Shown here: piece after piece, positions 48,600 through 58,621 of the stretch
Position numbering within the stretch: the stretch's first letter is position 1
Layout: every line of letters starts with the position of its first letter
Assembly (NCBI GenBank): GCA_015680685.1
Contig: MNCI01037977.1
Span: forward strand, 122,910 to 186,909
Direction of reading: 5' to 3'
Length of the DNA stretch: 64,000 bases
Origin: Gnetum montanum
Taxonomy: Eukaryota > Streptophyta > Gnetopsida > Gnetales > Gnetaceae
Program-made: the position numbers and the translations under genes
The notes under the pieces: model-generated
Database searches by the model: none
What the model was told of the DNA's origin: nothing
What the model saw: the letters and a program-made list of their open reading frames with translations, nothing else

Positions 48600-48735
48600 T
48601 TTGATAGATGGCTTGAGTGGCTAATTTATATGTTAGGTAAGAGGTCTCCTGTTCAAATCATTTAATGAAGTGTTAGCTTAGTGGTAAGAGTCTTAGCTTG
48701 GTGACCACAAGTCCAATTCACAATTCTAAGTTATA
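48600..48735 (+). repeat. Two adjacent tRNA-like SINE remnants
   Basis: At 48612-48657 GATGGCTTGAGTGGCTAA and CCTGTTCAAATCATTT resemble A and B boxes. At 48669-48722 GTGTTAGCTTAGTGGTAAGA and CACAAGTCCAATTC do too, and ATTCTAAGTTATAAA follows as in the SINE at 44864-45032. No clear target-site duplication is seen. Confidence 0.5.
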
Positions 48736-49952
48736 AATTAAAAAAATTCTTAAACAAAAAAAAATTCAATTTCAATTTCATAATTATTCTAACATATCAT
48801 GTCACCTATGCGTATTGGGTTGTATTTATTATTAAATTCATTTCAGGTTCAGATCAAGAATTATTTTTAAAGTTCTAATTCCATCTAGGATTCTTGATCA
48901 AAACCCTCCCGCCATTTGCAACTCATTATGATATATGATGCTTCCAATTATAATTTTAAAAGTATTCTAATCCCAAATACCTCTGTCTATCCTCTACTTA
49001 AAATCACTAACTAAAAATTATAATTTCTTATATTAATTTTTATAATGAATATTTTTGTTATTTTATGAGCATTCACCTTCCTGAAAATATAAGGTCAAGT
49101 ATTCCTGTAAAAGATACAGTTATCAAACAATCCAAAAGCTACGATATCCACGTGCTGAAAACAGTTTCCAAATTATAATAAAACAATCTTGAATCGAAGC
49201 ACACACGATTGGCTGGGCCTACGGATCCCCGATAGGGTTCCGACCACCCACGATACAGCAATCAGCCTCAATGACGAAAAACAATAAGCATGCTACAGTC
49301 TCCAAATTTCAAAAAGGTTGTATCGAATTACAAGCTAAAGTAATGCATAATTCGTGCACTACTCGTAAGCTGTCTAGACCTACCAGTTGCAATAATGCAC
49401 ATTTGCAGTTGTTCAAATCTGAACTACAACGAATAACGTTAGTTTTACAGTCTACACACAACAGCACGATTACTTCAGCTGACGGCTTTTTTTAAAACCC
49501 AGACATCCCACAAACATTGAAACCATCCCTTTCCTGGTACTTCTGCCACCAAACCTTCCATTGGAAGCAAACAGTGATGTGATTGTCATTGTCGTTGCTT
49601 TTGATTGAATCCATGGTAAATTCTTTACCGCGATGGTACAGAAACCTACGGTCAATTCCAACTAAAGCCATATTGTTTTTTTAATAATAAGCCTCAATTA
49701 TATCATGGACTCCCAAGCAAAGCCTCACGTGACAGCTGATTTACTTTTTTAGAGGGGCTTAAAATCATAAGCTTATTCTATATAACAAATAACTTTATTA
49801 TCGCTCAAGAAATCTTTTCAACGTTGCAGAGAATTTGCAACATTCTTTTTGATTCTGATCAATTAGCAAAAACATTAGTTTTCTTCCAAGTTTCCATGAA
49901 CTGACATACGGAACATAAGGCTGAGATGCTTATTGTGAAGAAAAACAGACTA

Positions 49953-49982
49953 TTATATATATCTATATCTATATATATAGAG
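49953..49982. repeat. (TA)n/(TATC)n microsatellite
   Basis: TATATATATCTATATCTATA repeats in a low-copy part of the region upstream of the WOX gene. Confidence 0.7.
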
Positions 49983-50544
49983 TATTATTGTACAGACAGA
50001 CAATATCACTGATAAAGGCCAAAAAGGCTGATTTTGTTGAAGAGTAAAAACAAGACAGTATATATATTGTGATTAGCGTACAGCCGATACCAAAAACAAG
50101 ACAGTATACATATACATGTGAAGTGTTCCTTGAACTCATTTGGGTGGGTGGCCACGTAAGTTCACTTGATCAAATGATTGATTTATAGAATCCACGCAAA
50201 TTCTGATGGAAGATAGGAGACCACGTGGTAAAGCAGCTTCCTCGCATTTCCACGCACCCAGTTAAGCCTATCAGCCAACTAAGCCCAGCCATCATCAAGC
50301 AAGGACTGCAAAAAAATTTTTTTTCTCCAAACACGAAACACCAAAATGGCACACAGTACCTTGTTCATTTATTTGATTGGAGGGTTTATGGCTGATTGAC
50401 GTTATCGAGGTAAGAATTGCAGGCAGCAGCAGCCAGAGTTATCTTTGATAATCAGGTCAATAAAGCAAGGAACCGGACATTTTGTCGAGTTCAGAAACCC
50501 ACTGCAAGACAGATTATAGTATTCGTTCATCTTTCTGTATCATC

Positions 50545-50559
50545 AGAGAGAGAGAGAGG
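50545..50559. promoter_or_regulatory. GA-rich tract
   Basis: AGAGAGAGAGAGG. Similar tracts occur at 51609-51623, 52081-52093 and 52150-52165. GA repeats are known binding sites of BPC/BBR proteins, which regulate several plant homeobox genes. A regulatory role here is inference. Confidence 0.35.
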
Positions 50560-50736
50560 ATGTGCTCAGTAGTCTTCCTGAAAATAAACAGTGTCTGTGA
50601 AAAGATTAGGATTCAAAAATGAAGATCATGACATCACCAATGGTGAGATTCTGAGCTCTGCTGGCCTGCTCCCAGTCTCAGTCTCAGTTGAAGAAAAGCA
50701 TCAACAAAAGATACATGGTTATGAATATATTGTGAA

Positions 50737-50782
50737 TAATGATGGTGGTGGTGGTGGTGTTAGTGGTGGTGGAGGTGGATTA
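50737..50782. repeat. (GGT)n-rich microsatellite
   Basis: A run of GGTGGTGGTGGT with one TTA interruption, between 50737 and 50782. It opens a spurious Gly-rich frame on the + strand. Confidence 0.75.
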
Positions 50783-52149
50783 CTGTGGTGATGGTGAATG
50801 GTGGTGAAGTGGAAGTGGTGCAGCAACAGATAGATATGTTTGCTTGCTTGTACAATTAACATTACATATATGCATGCATGCCTCCAAAAGAAATCCGATC
50901 ACAAAGGATGTCATGGTGAAATTCACATTTGCATGATTTGACTGCTAACGGACTTCGAACGTTCCTGTTCTACTCCCACTCACCACGTTTGGAAAATGGC
51001 AATTAAAAAGGATGCGTGTGTGTTTTTTTTGAAAGCTAGATGATGGATTGGATTTCTTTTTAAAATTTTCAATTTTTTTTTAAAAAAATTTATACAGCGG
51101 GAGTTCGATGAGAAAACATTATTATTTGTGGGTCATTTTCTGACAATAGTTTCTAATGCAAAAATATTTCTGGATGTGAAGAAAAGACACTCCGGAATAT
51201 ATTTTAATGAAGTTGATACCTTCTTCATGGCTTTATATAATTTAAAAATTAAAATCTGTGAATAATATTTGGCCAATGATGGAATCGTGTTGCATTCCTG
51301 ATCCTCAAGAATTACTGTTTTCTAGTATAATGCCACAAGTTTGAACAAGAAGCGGTTGATGAGTTTTGATGCAAAAAGTCATGATGCAGACAGTTATTGA
51401 TTTGGCTGAAAAGGTGTCCTGAATTATTTTCCGAAACCCATTGTAAATTTGTAATTTTCCATTTCCAACATTACGTGCTTGCTACAGTCGGGCAGAAACC
51501 TCCAGTGTTCGGGTTCTGCATTGTAATTTACAGTTTTTCAAAATGATGAAATGTAAGACGATACAGCCTGTACCTATACTTATGAATTATAAAAATATCA
51601 CCCAGAAAAAAGAGAGAGAGAGAAAGAAAAACTTGTAGCAGGAAGTTTGCATTTTGTTTGCAAATTCCAACCATGGCTAGACACAGCCCTAATCACCTTC
51701 ATAACAAGAAACAAATTCTTTGGATGTCTGCGCTGTAAAATGCGGTGGTGCAGAAATGGTTCACTGGATGATTGATGTGAAGAACACACACACACAGAGA
51801 CCACACCACAGCACTGTTTGAGATGTGGGTACGGGCAGCAGCGAGAACAGTGTTCATTTGGTGGAACAGCTACTGCGTCTATTGATGCATGATGATGTGG
51901 GAGGGAGGAGTGGATGCAGTCAAGAGACAGTACAAGTACGAAGGCCGGTTGGCATATGGCCGCGGAGAATTTTCCTTTTTCTTTCGCAGATATAATTTTT
52001 CTGGTTTAAGAATGTACTGCCTCTGTCTCCTCTCTGCCCGGGGTAATGGCAAAGAGATCAAACTATTCAGACCTCCACAACAACACAGAGAGAGAACCAG
52101 GGACAGACACAGAGGCATATCATCTCATCAATCTGAAATGGGGATACAT

Positions 52150-52165
52150 AGAGAGAGAGAGAGAT
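52150..52165. promoter_or_regulatory. GA-rich tract
   Basis: AGAGAGAGAGAGAGATC, about 1.5 kb upstream of the likely transcription start of the WOX gene. Same reading as the tract at 50545. Confidence 0.35.
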
Positions 52166-53624
52166 CTGGTCCGTCAAAAGAAAGGGCCAAAAGCAAACGA
52201 AAAGGAGTCATGAAGGTGGTCTCCCTTCTGCAGCAGTAGTCGGAGATGTCACTTCACCCCATGACTCTCACATCAATCATGCATCACAACGCAATCACAG
52301 CACAGCCACAGCAACACAGCAGATGGATCATGGTGGCATGGATAATTGCAGTAGTAGTCCATGCTCCAACCCATAGCCACAGGCCAATGAGCTGCTTAGC
52401 TCCTGCTCCGCTACCGTTCTGGAGTTTTAGGTCTGGTTTTGAGTGAATCTTCATGACTCCTACCCTCACATCAATCATGCATCACAGGCAGAACCAGCAG
52501 TAGCACCAACACAGCGTATGGATCATTGTTAAAAAATTTTGACGGGCAACACAATTACCTCAGAACTTCCGCTTCTGCAATCAAGAAATATTTAGCTTTC
52601 ATTAACTGAGATGATAGTTGTTATCATCTCATATGATTTGAATTTAAGATGAGTGATTGCTTTAGAATGAGGCGGAGTCAAAGATCTTTCTGTGGGGTAT
52701 CACAAATGCAAGCAATTTTTGGCTACAGTAGTGCATGAACCGATGAAAGTGGCCTCGGGAAAATATGGGTAAACTGCCAGAGGATTTGATAAACGCCACA
52801 TGTAATGCTGCAACTAGGTCTTTTCTCATCAATTTCCAACCTTACAAAGTGGCGTAAGTAGTACTGCTGTCCCTGCTCCCATGTTAGAATTTCATGGCTT
52901 TGCCATATTTAAGTACTTTTGGTGGTGCTGATTGGAGAACCTCAACTGTTCACCTTCTTACAAACTTGTGATTTTCCAGAGTGGAACCTGCAACTGCAGT
53001 AACGCTCTCCTGTGATCAGGAAAAAAACAGACTTGGAGATAAGAATACAAGTTTCCGTCAATTGGGAGGGAAGATCTGGGCTGGGCTCCTGCCTGACAGT
53101 GGCTGAAGCCAATAAAATGAGCTTATTCGCTACACAACAGAGTGGGAGGTGTAGCATAGGTAGGCTTCAGTTCAGAGGTCTAGGTTCTGTTTCTGGGTGT
53201 TCCTGGATTTTCCTCTCGTGACTGTTAACTGGGCCGGGAGGACTGGTACCCTGTACGAGAGCGTGTAGGGCTTTCGGCCAGGAAGTACTGATGAGGTGAA
53301 GGAAGCTCTTGTAAAACCAGGAATAAGAAAATAAAAATGAAAGACCCAGCCAGCACACATTTTCACAAAAACAAAAACCCATGAAGGAAAAAAAAAAAAA
53401 CAGCAAATGATTTGCCAGAACAGAAATCCACAAAATCATGCTTACCCGGCAGGCCGCCACACATTTGAATTGAATTCCACTGGAACGGATTGGATGGCCT
53501 GGCTCTGCGCAGAGCATACGGAGGTCATGGATTCCTGCCACCGGAGCTGTTCCAACTTTGACTCGAATCCAATCTATCTCCCTTTCTCTCTCTTCTTCTC
53601 TCCCCTATTCTCTGCTGATTCCCC

Positions 53625-53633
53625 TTTTATACC
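53625..53633 (+). promoter_or_regulatory. TATA box of the WOX gene (putative)
   Basis: TTTTATACC lies in a pyrimidine-rich (CTCTCTCTCTTCTTC) promoter stretch about 193 bases before the ATG. A start about 30 bases further on would give a leader of roughly 165 bases. It is the only good TATA-like element near the gene. Confidence 0.5.
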
Positions 53634-53825
53634 CCGTTGGTGCAGTGCAGCCCGGCTGAAGCGCCGGGCCTGTAGCAGGAGAAAAATCCAGCAGCAGCAG
53701 CAAAGAAAGAAACAACCACTGAAGACGACTCTTTCTGCTGCTGTTCCTGCTCTGAAACCACGACATTCATAATAAGCCAATCTGCAACAACAACAACAAC
53801 AACATCGACGCAGCAGTAGCGGCAG

Positions 53826-54153
53826 ATGAGTTTCATAAACAATGCCCGCGAGGGCGCTTCGTCGTCGTCATCATCATCTTCATCTGCCAGGGTGAGATGG
53901 AATCCAACCAAGGAGCAGCTCAGAATCCTGGAGAATGTCTACAATGGCGGTAACAAAAGTCCTCGCACCGAGCAAATTCAGCACATCACTGCAGAGCTCA
54001 GGCGCCATGGCAACGTTGCAGGGATCAATGTGTTCTACTGGTTCAAAAACCGCAAGGCCCGAGAACGCCGCCGCCTCAAAACAGCATTTTGCCCCTCTCA
54101 TTCTGCCTCTGCTGCTGCTACTGCTTCTGTTGCTTCCTCCATTGCTTTCTCAG
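53826..54153 (+). other. WOX exon 1 (homeodomain)
   Basis: Ends TTCTCAG before GTCCAATA, a moderate donor. Past the homeodomain it encodes an Ala/Ser-rich linker (HSASAAATASVASSIAFS). Reading on without splicing meets a stop at 54228-54230. A stronger-looking donor, GTGCAG followed by GTAATC, lies at 54238, after that stop. Confidence 0.85.
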
Positions 54154-55738
54154 GTCCAATACATTTCTTATTATTTTTCTGTTTCATCATTCCCTCACGG
54201 TTCTCTCTTTCAGTCTTTCTCGATCCGTAAGGTGCAGGTAATCAAAAGGAAATGGTGCAAAAGATGACTATTTAGTTGATAGCTAGAGAAGGTAATTTAT
54301 CCTTGGGGGTAAAAAATAATAAGTATGGATCAGGTCAGGTCCGTCTTTGAAACCTGCAAATATACATCTCGGGATCATGATTAGCTCCATCTTTGGATTT
54401 AGGCTAGAATTCAGATACGCTGCGATTCTGATTATGGTAACCGTATTTCGAATGTAGCTCTTTTCTGCGTTAAGCGCTACTGAGGCTCGGAAAAGGTATA
54501 TATATATATATATATATCAAGCTATGATCTGGTTTCATGGTGTCTTTTTGGCAATACGTTCCTAGAAACTGGAAATGTCTCGGGATCGTGGTCCGCACCA
54601 TATTTGGAGTCCTTGTCGAAAATGTTTAGTTTTTGATTAATATAGTAACCATTTACAGTTTGAGTCATGTTCATTCAGGTTTTTATCAGTTTTTGTTGCT
54701 GCTGGTTTATCTGCAGTCTGCGTAACATCGCTAGCAAACTTGTATTGGATTTTGTTTCTTCCTTGCAGGAATCTAGGCTTTGGAGACTGACGCTGAAAAC
54801 GACCACCATAGTTTGAAAATTTTGCCTTTTGTAGACCAAATCTTGTAATAAAACCCTATGTTGGAGGACAAAGCAACCAGTAGACTTAAAAGCTTCGCTG
54901 TTATAATGGCAATAGTTATAGAATTGAATCTGCGTGTGATGAAACTCGCTAGTTGCTATAGACTATTGCTCACCATTTAAACTCTGAAGCAGCCTAATTT
55001 TTGGGAGTGAAGAGTCAGTTACAGAACTTTATTCCCTGCAGAGCTCAAGTTTTCCCAAACCCTAGCCAGAACCTGATTCTGTTAGCCCTACAGACCAATT
55101 ACTTCACCATCAAGAGCACCAGAAGTCCAGAACACAAACGAAAAAATCGCCTTCCAAACCTAACAGCAGAAAACCGTAAGCAAATTGTAACTGTTTCTAC
55201 TGCACCAGTCTGGATTCATGAAACAGTGCAAGACGGCGGCACCATGGCTACTCTGCACTAATTCGGATTACGAATCCGAAAGAAGTTGCTGCACAAATCT
55301 TTTTATATCTCTATTTGATCGCATTGCATTCCACATCTCTCTCATTTCACACAGAAATCTTCCGAATCTGTCCTAACCCACTTCTCGACTCCATCCCATA
55401 TCTTCCGTTCTTGTCTTTGCGTACACATATGATAATCAAAAACAAAAACCCAAAACAAGAACTGATGATAAACTTCCATTGCAGATGCAGGCATGGGAGC
55501 TAGGGCAGCGGCGAGCAGCAATTACTACAACGACACGTGCACGTCGCCATGCTCAGCAGCAGGACCATCAACAGTAATGGCTGGAGGAGGAGGCGGAGGC
55601 TCCTCGACATCGACATCATGCTGTGACTACTGGTGGGTTGAATCATCATCCTCCTCCGAGGTGGCGGCCGACGACGACAACACACCACTTCAATCCCATT
55701 CGCAGACCCTGCAACTGTTCCCACCGCCCCCTCCATGA
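53826..55738 (+). CDS. WOX: WUSCHEL-related homeobox (WOX) protein, two exons, 193 aa
   Basis: A plant homeodomain transcription factor of the WOX family, which acts in the nucleus on stem-cell and organ-initiation programmes. Exon 1 is 53826-54153 and exon 2 is 55485-55738. The GT-AG intron (54154-55484, 1331 bp) is in phase 1, and joining gives one 194-codon frame including the stop. Residues 12-20 are all Ser. The homeodomain spans about residues 22-85 (RWNPTKEQLRILENVYNGG near its start; NVFYWFKNRKARERRRLK at helix 3). The C-terminus has a Ser-rich, acidic stretch (ESSSSSEVAADDD) and a WUS box TLQLFP (184-189) followed by four more Pro and the stop. The WUS box puts it in the WUS clade. 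The short length and early homeodomain fit WOX3/4/5-like proteins, but I cannot assign an orthologue. Lys74 replaces the usual Gln of WFQN, and Arg76 replaces the usual His. The start is the first ATG before the Ser run. Confidence 0.9.
54154..55484 (+). other. WOX intron (1331 bp, phase 1)
   Basis: Begins GTCCAATACA and ends TCCATTGCAG. It contains a (TA)n run at 54498-54517. A second AG six bases downstream (GCAGATGCAG, 55481-55490) is also in frame, so alternative acceptors would change the protein by two residues (Asp-Ala). Confidence 0.8.
54498..54517. repeat. (TA)n microsatellite in the WOX intron
   Basis: About ten TA repeats within the intron. Likely length-polymorphic. Confidence 0.8.
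55485..55738 (+). other. WOX exon 2 (acidic region and WUS box)
   Basis: Completes the split codon to Asp110 and then runs MGARAAASSNYYNDT, a Gly-rich patch (AGGGGGGSS), CCDYWWVESSSSSEV, and SQTLQLFPPPPP to a TGA at 55736-55738. The WUS box mediates TOPLESS-type repression in characterised WUS-clade proteins. Confidence 0.88.
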
Positions 55739-55839
55739 TCATATATCCAACAGCACAAGCGGCGGCGAACTTATTCAATTCACATAGATTCTCATCCCTA
55801 CGCCTGCAATCCTATTTTACTGAAACTACTGCGTCTGAT

Positions 55840-55867
55840 AGATACTCTCTCTCTCTCTCTCTCTCTG
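55840..55867. repeat. (CT)n microsatellite in the WOX 3' region
   Basis: CTCTCTCTCTCTCTCTCTCT and more, about 100 bases after the stop codon. Confidence 0.8.
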
Positions 55868-55954
55868 TTCTGCCTTTTGCAACAGTACTAGCAACAGTAA
55901 TAGGCGAGGTAGATCAGAGATGTAGACATGTACATGTAGGAGCAGCGAGCAAAG

Positions 55955-55994
55955 CATAGAATAGAATAGAATAGGATAGCATAGCATAGCATAG
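55955..55994. repeat. Pentanucleotide microsatellite (ATAGA/ATAGC)n
   Basis: About eight five-base units: three ATAGA, then ATAGG, then ATAGC units. It lies in the likely 3' untranslated region of the WOX gene. Confidence 0.8.
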
Positions 55995-56195
55995 GATTTC
56001 ATAATGGTAGGTCTGTTTTTGTGTTGTAGTAGTAGCTCTGCTCCAGCACAGTATGTTTGTAGTGTATAAGCCGGACGATATGCTATATTTATGAGCTGCA
56101 TATACTTCTTGTTGTTGTTGGGTTCGTTCTTTCTTTCTTAAAAGAAGCGAAATCCAAATCCCAAATCCAACCCACCCACAAAACGCCCGTTGCAG

Positions 56196-56273
56196 ATGGC
56201 GCCGGCGCCGTCGCAGTCGCCGTCGCTGTTTGTTTCAACGGAGGAGGCGCCGCCTCGGAACTTTCATTATTGA
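56196..56273 (+). other. Short GC-rich open frame downstream of WOX
   Basis: A 25-codon frame, MAPAPSQSPSLFVSTEEAPP to a TGA, opens right after CCCGTTGCAG, which would be a plausible acceptor site. It is GC-rich in AT-rich surroundings. It could be a 3'-untranslated frame, an alternative terminal exon or chance. No donor in exon 2 joins it convincingly. Confidence 0.25.
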
Positions 56274-57950
56274 GGATGCTCATGATGATGCTGATAGATA
56301 GAATGATACATAGATCCATAGATCGATCGATCGATCATAGATGTATGTATGTTTGTTTGTTTTCCTGTTCAATTGAAGCATGCTTGTCGTTCCAGTACTA
56401 TATTGCACTGCTCTTCTCTTTCTGTTTCTCTTTCTCTGTTATTTTCGCGAATTACTGCGACGGTGCTGGGTGCATTGCTGCTACGATTATTTTTCATTGT
56501 TGTTCAGACTTCAGAGATTACATTACAGTTGCCGCTGCTGCTGCTAGTTCTTCTTCGTATGCTCCTTCCGTCTCATCATGGAACTGAACAACGCCGTTCT
56601 TTAAAAGCTTGCACTTATATGCAATCAATCCATCATGCTGTTTTGGCCAATGTAAAATACGAATTCACATTTACAACCTGCCGTACCCAGTTGCACTTGC
56701 ACAATTTCTCCACTGCAATTATTGAGAATTCGGAGCTTGACACTTTACTACGAGAAGACTTTTTGCTGGCTCGCTCACTCGCTCGCTGTCTGTCTCGCTG
56801 AAAGGACGCAAAGCCTAATCTCCTTTAGGCTCGTTAAAGTAGACTTCGTAAATTATAACCTTTCTTCCGTATCAATGGATGATTTACTGGTACGCACTCG
56901 TAAAGATCGGGCAATGTTTTTTCATTTTACTTAAGAATTATAATCAAGACGTGATTCGCAGGAACTACTTTTCCTTCTCCCATACCTAATTATCAGTAAT
57001 TGTCTATCCAGTTATTCGAATTTTACGTGGTCTGTATTTTATTAAAAATAAAAAGTTAATGATATATTATTCAAGAATCTCGTAAGGTTTACCCCCTGAA
57101 TATAAACGAAAATTTTAGTTGTCTTTCTTGTATTTCGAACCTCGTACACTGATTTTCTTTTAACAGAAGTCATGCTATTAATTGATAAAATTAAAGTTTT
57201 GAACCATATCTTATGATTCTTATCTGCTTAATGTGACAGTCATTCTATAGAATTAAAGTAGTTAAAATGACACAAAATACGAGCGTCTTATGTTCAATCG
57301 TAGTACGTATCGTATTGCTGTGCTGTCATTTCCGGAGGCTACATAAGAATATCATCCAGAGTTTCCGTCAAGGTAGGTGAGTTTGTCGTTAAGAATTTTC
57401 ACCCAGAAACTCAATGTTCATGCTGTCGGGTTTCGGTGAAGGAAAGAGCCTAATTGCATTGGAACTAATCTCAAAAGGGACTTCCGGAAACCATACTTTG
57501 CACTCTGATAAGTTTCTCATAAATTAAGGATCACATCTGAGGTGCCTCATTAAATTTAAAATGGATAAGAGAATATATAAGTTTTTGAAGATCTGAACGA
57601 ATTAATTACAGTAGCGCCCAGGGTGCAGAGCCTTTCATACCCGGGGTATAGGTAATTGCTATTTTCAACGCAAGATTTTCCCTTATAAACAAAATTTATA
57701 AGGTCCAAACATTTATGTAACTTGTAGTAGATTTTCTTTCTTTGTTCATACAAGTTGTAGATTTTCTTTCATTATTGATATTTTGCTTTAGAAAATACAT
57801 TTTCAAAAAGCTTTACAAAAAGAAATACATTTGCAAGATAGATTACATTTTAAAAAAAATTGTTATCTTTTAAGAAGAATGAGGACCTTTATCACGAGAA
57901 AGTTCAAAATCAGACTTACAATAGTAAAATTAGAAAAAAAAATTAATAAA
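56274..57950. other. Downstream of WOX, no gene recognised
   Basis: Low-copy-like to about 56930, with a GATC/GATA microsatellite near 56318-56340. The 150-codon frame at 56349-56801 is hydrophobic and Leu/Ser-rich without any domain. From 57000 the sequence is AT-rich and featureless. Confidence 0.4.
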
Positions 57951-57954
57951 TTTT

Positions 57955-58160
57955 TGGCTAAAAGCTAAAGGTTTAAGACCTACTTTTGTGAATTTTGGTT
58001 GGAGATTGTGGGTTCAAATGCAAGCTAAAAATGAAAATAAAACTTAAAAATAGTGCCATTAATAACACTAACTTAAACTAAGAATAGATGAGGTCATAAG
58101 TTTAAATCTAACCTAAAAATGAACACAAAACTTAGAAATGGTACCACATGCTATAAATAA
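57955..58160 (+). repeat. Degenerate short repeats with tRNA-like boxes
   Basis: GGAGATTGTGGGTTCAAATG near 58000-58020 resembles a SINE B box. The following ATAAAACTTAAAAATAGTG and AACACAAAACTTAGAAATGG are two related copies of one phrase. A third copy (TAAATCTTAGAAATGGTACT) lies at about 59643-59662, beyond the solo LTR. Confidence 0.45.
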
Positions 58161-58621
58161 AATAATTATAAAAATAAATTATGAAAAGTCATGATCAACG
58201 TAGTTAAAACTATCTTAGTTATAAAACACAAAAAAGGATTATCACATAGAGGCTCAATGCTCATTGTGTATTGGTCTTAGAAGGATCAAAAGAATGAATG
58301 GAAGTCTAACCTCTTTCAAGTGGCTATATAGGCACCCATATTTGACGACTTGAGACATAAGTACCGTAACATCCCTCAAAGTTATGGTTGAAATTAAAAT
58401 TGAAGCTTTATTACCTCCCAAAACCCATAGGATCTATTAGATAAATATTACATTTTTATGCAAAATAAAGATAGACTCTCTAAATTGACCAAGCACCAAT
58501 AGGGGCAACAAAAATAAATCATATAATTTTTTGCAACAATATTTATAATATTGTCTCAAATGGATAGTCAAAAGAAACACATGCAACTCATCCGCAAGGA
58601 CTTCTAACTCCCACCACATAT

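Larger units (their letters stand above)
48736..53600. other. Mostly low-copy region upstream of the WOX gene
   Basis: From about 49140 the sequence loses the retroelement texture. It has no LTR family motifs and carries better-kept CpG and scattered microsatellites. I find no gene that I can support. Several short frames on both strands (49271-49495, 50591-50791, 51889-52239, 53167-53541) lack any recognisable domain. It probably includes the distal promoter of the WOX gene. Tracts of (GA)n and (GGT)n are listed separately. Confidence 0.5.

Noticed and set aside
50591-50791. 66-codon frame ending in a Gly run
   Set aside because: The Gly run comes from a (GGT)n microsatellite and the rest shows no family features.
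53167-53541. 124-codon minus-strand frame just upstream of WOX
   Set aside because: No recognisable domain, overlaps a plausible promoter region, and similar-length chance frames occur nearby.
56349-56801. 150-codon + strand frame downstream of WOX
   Set aside because: Leu/Ser/Arg-rich with no domain, overlaps two other open frames, and starts in a microsatellite-like stretch. Probably chance.
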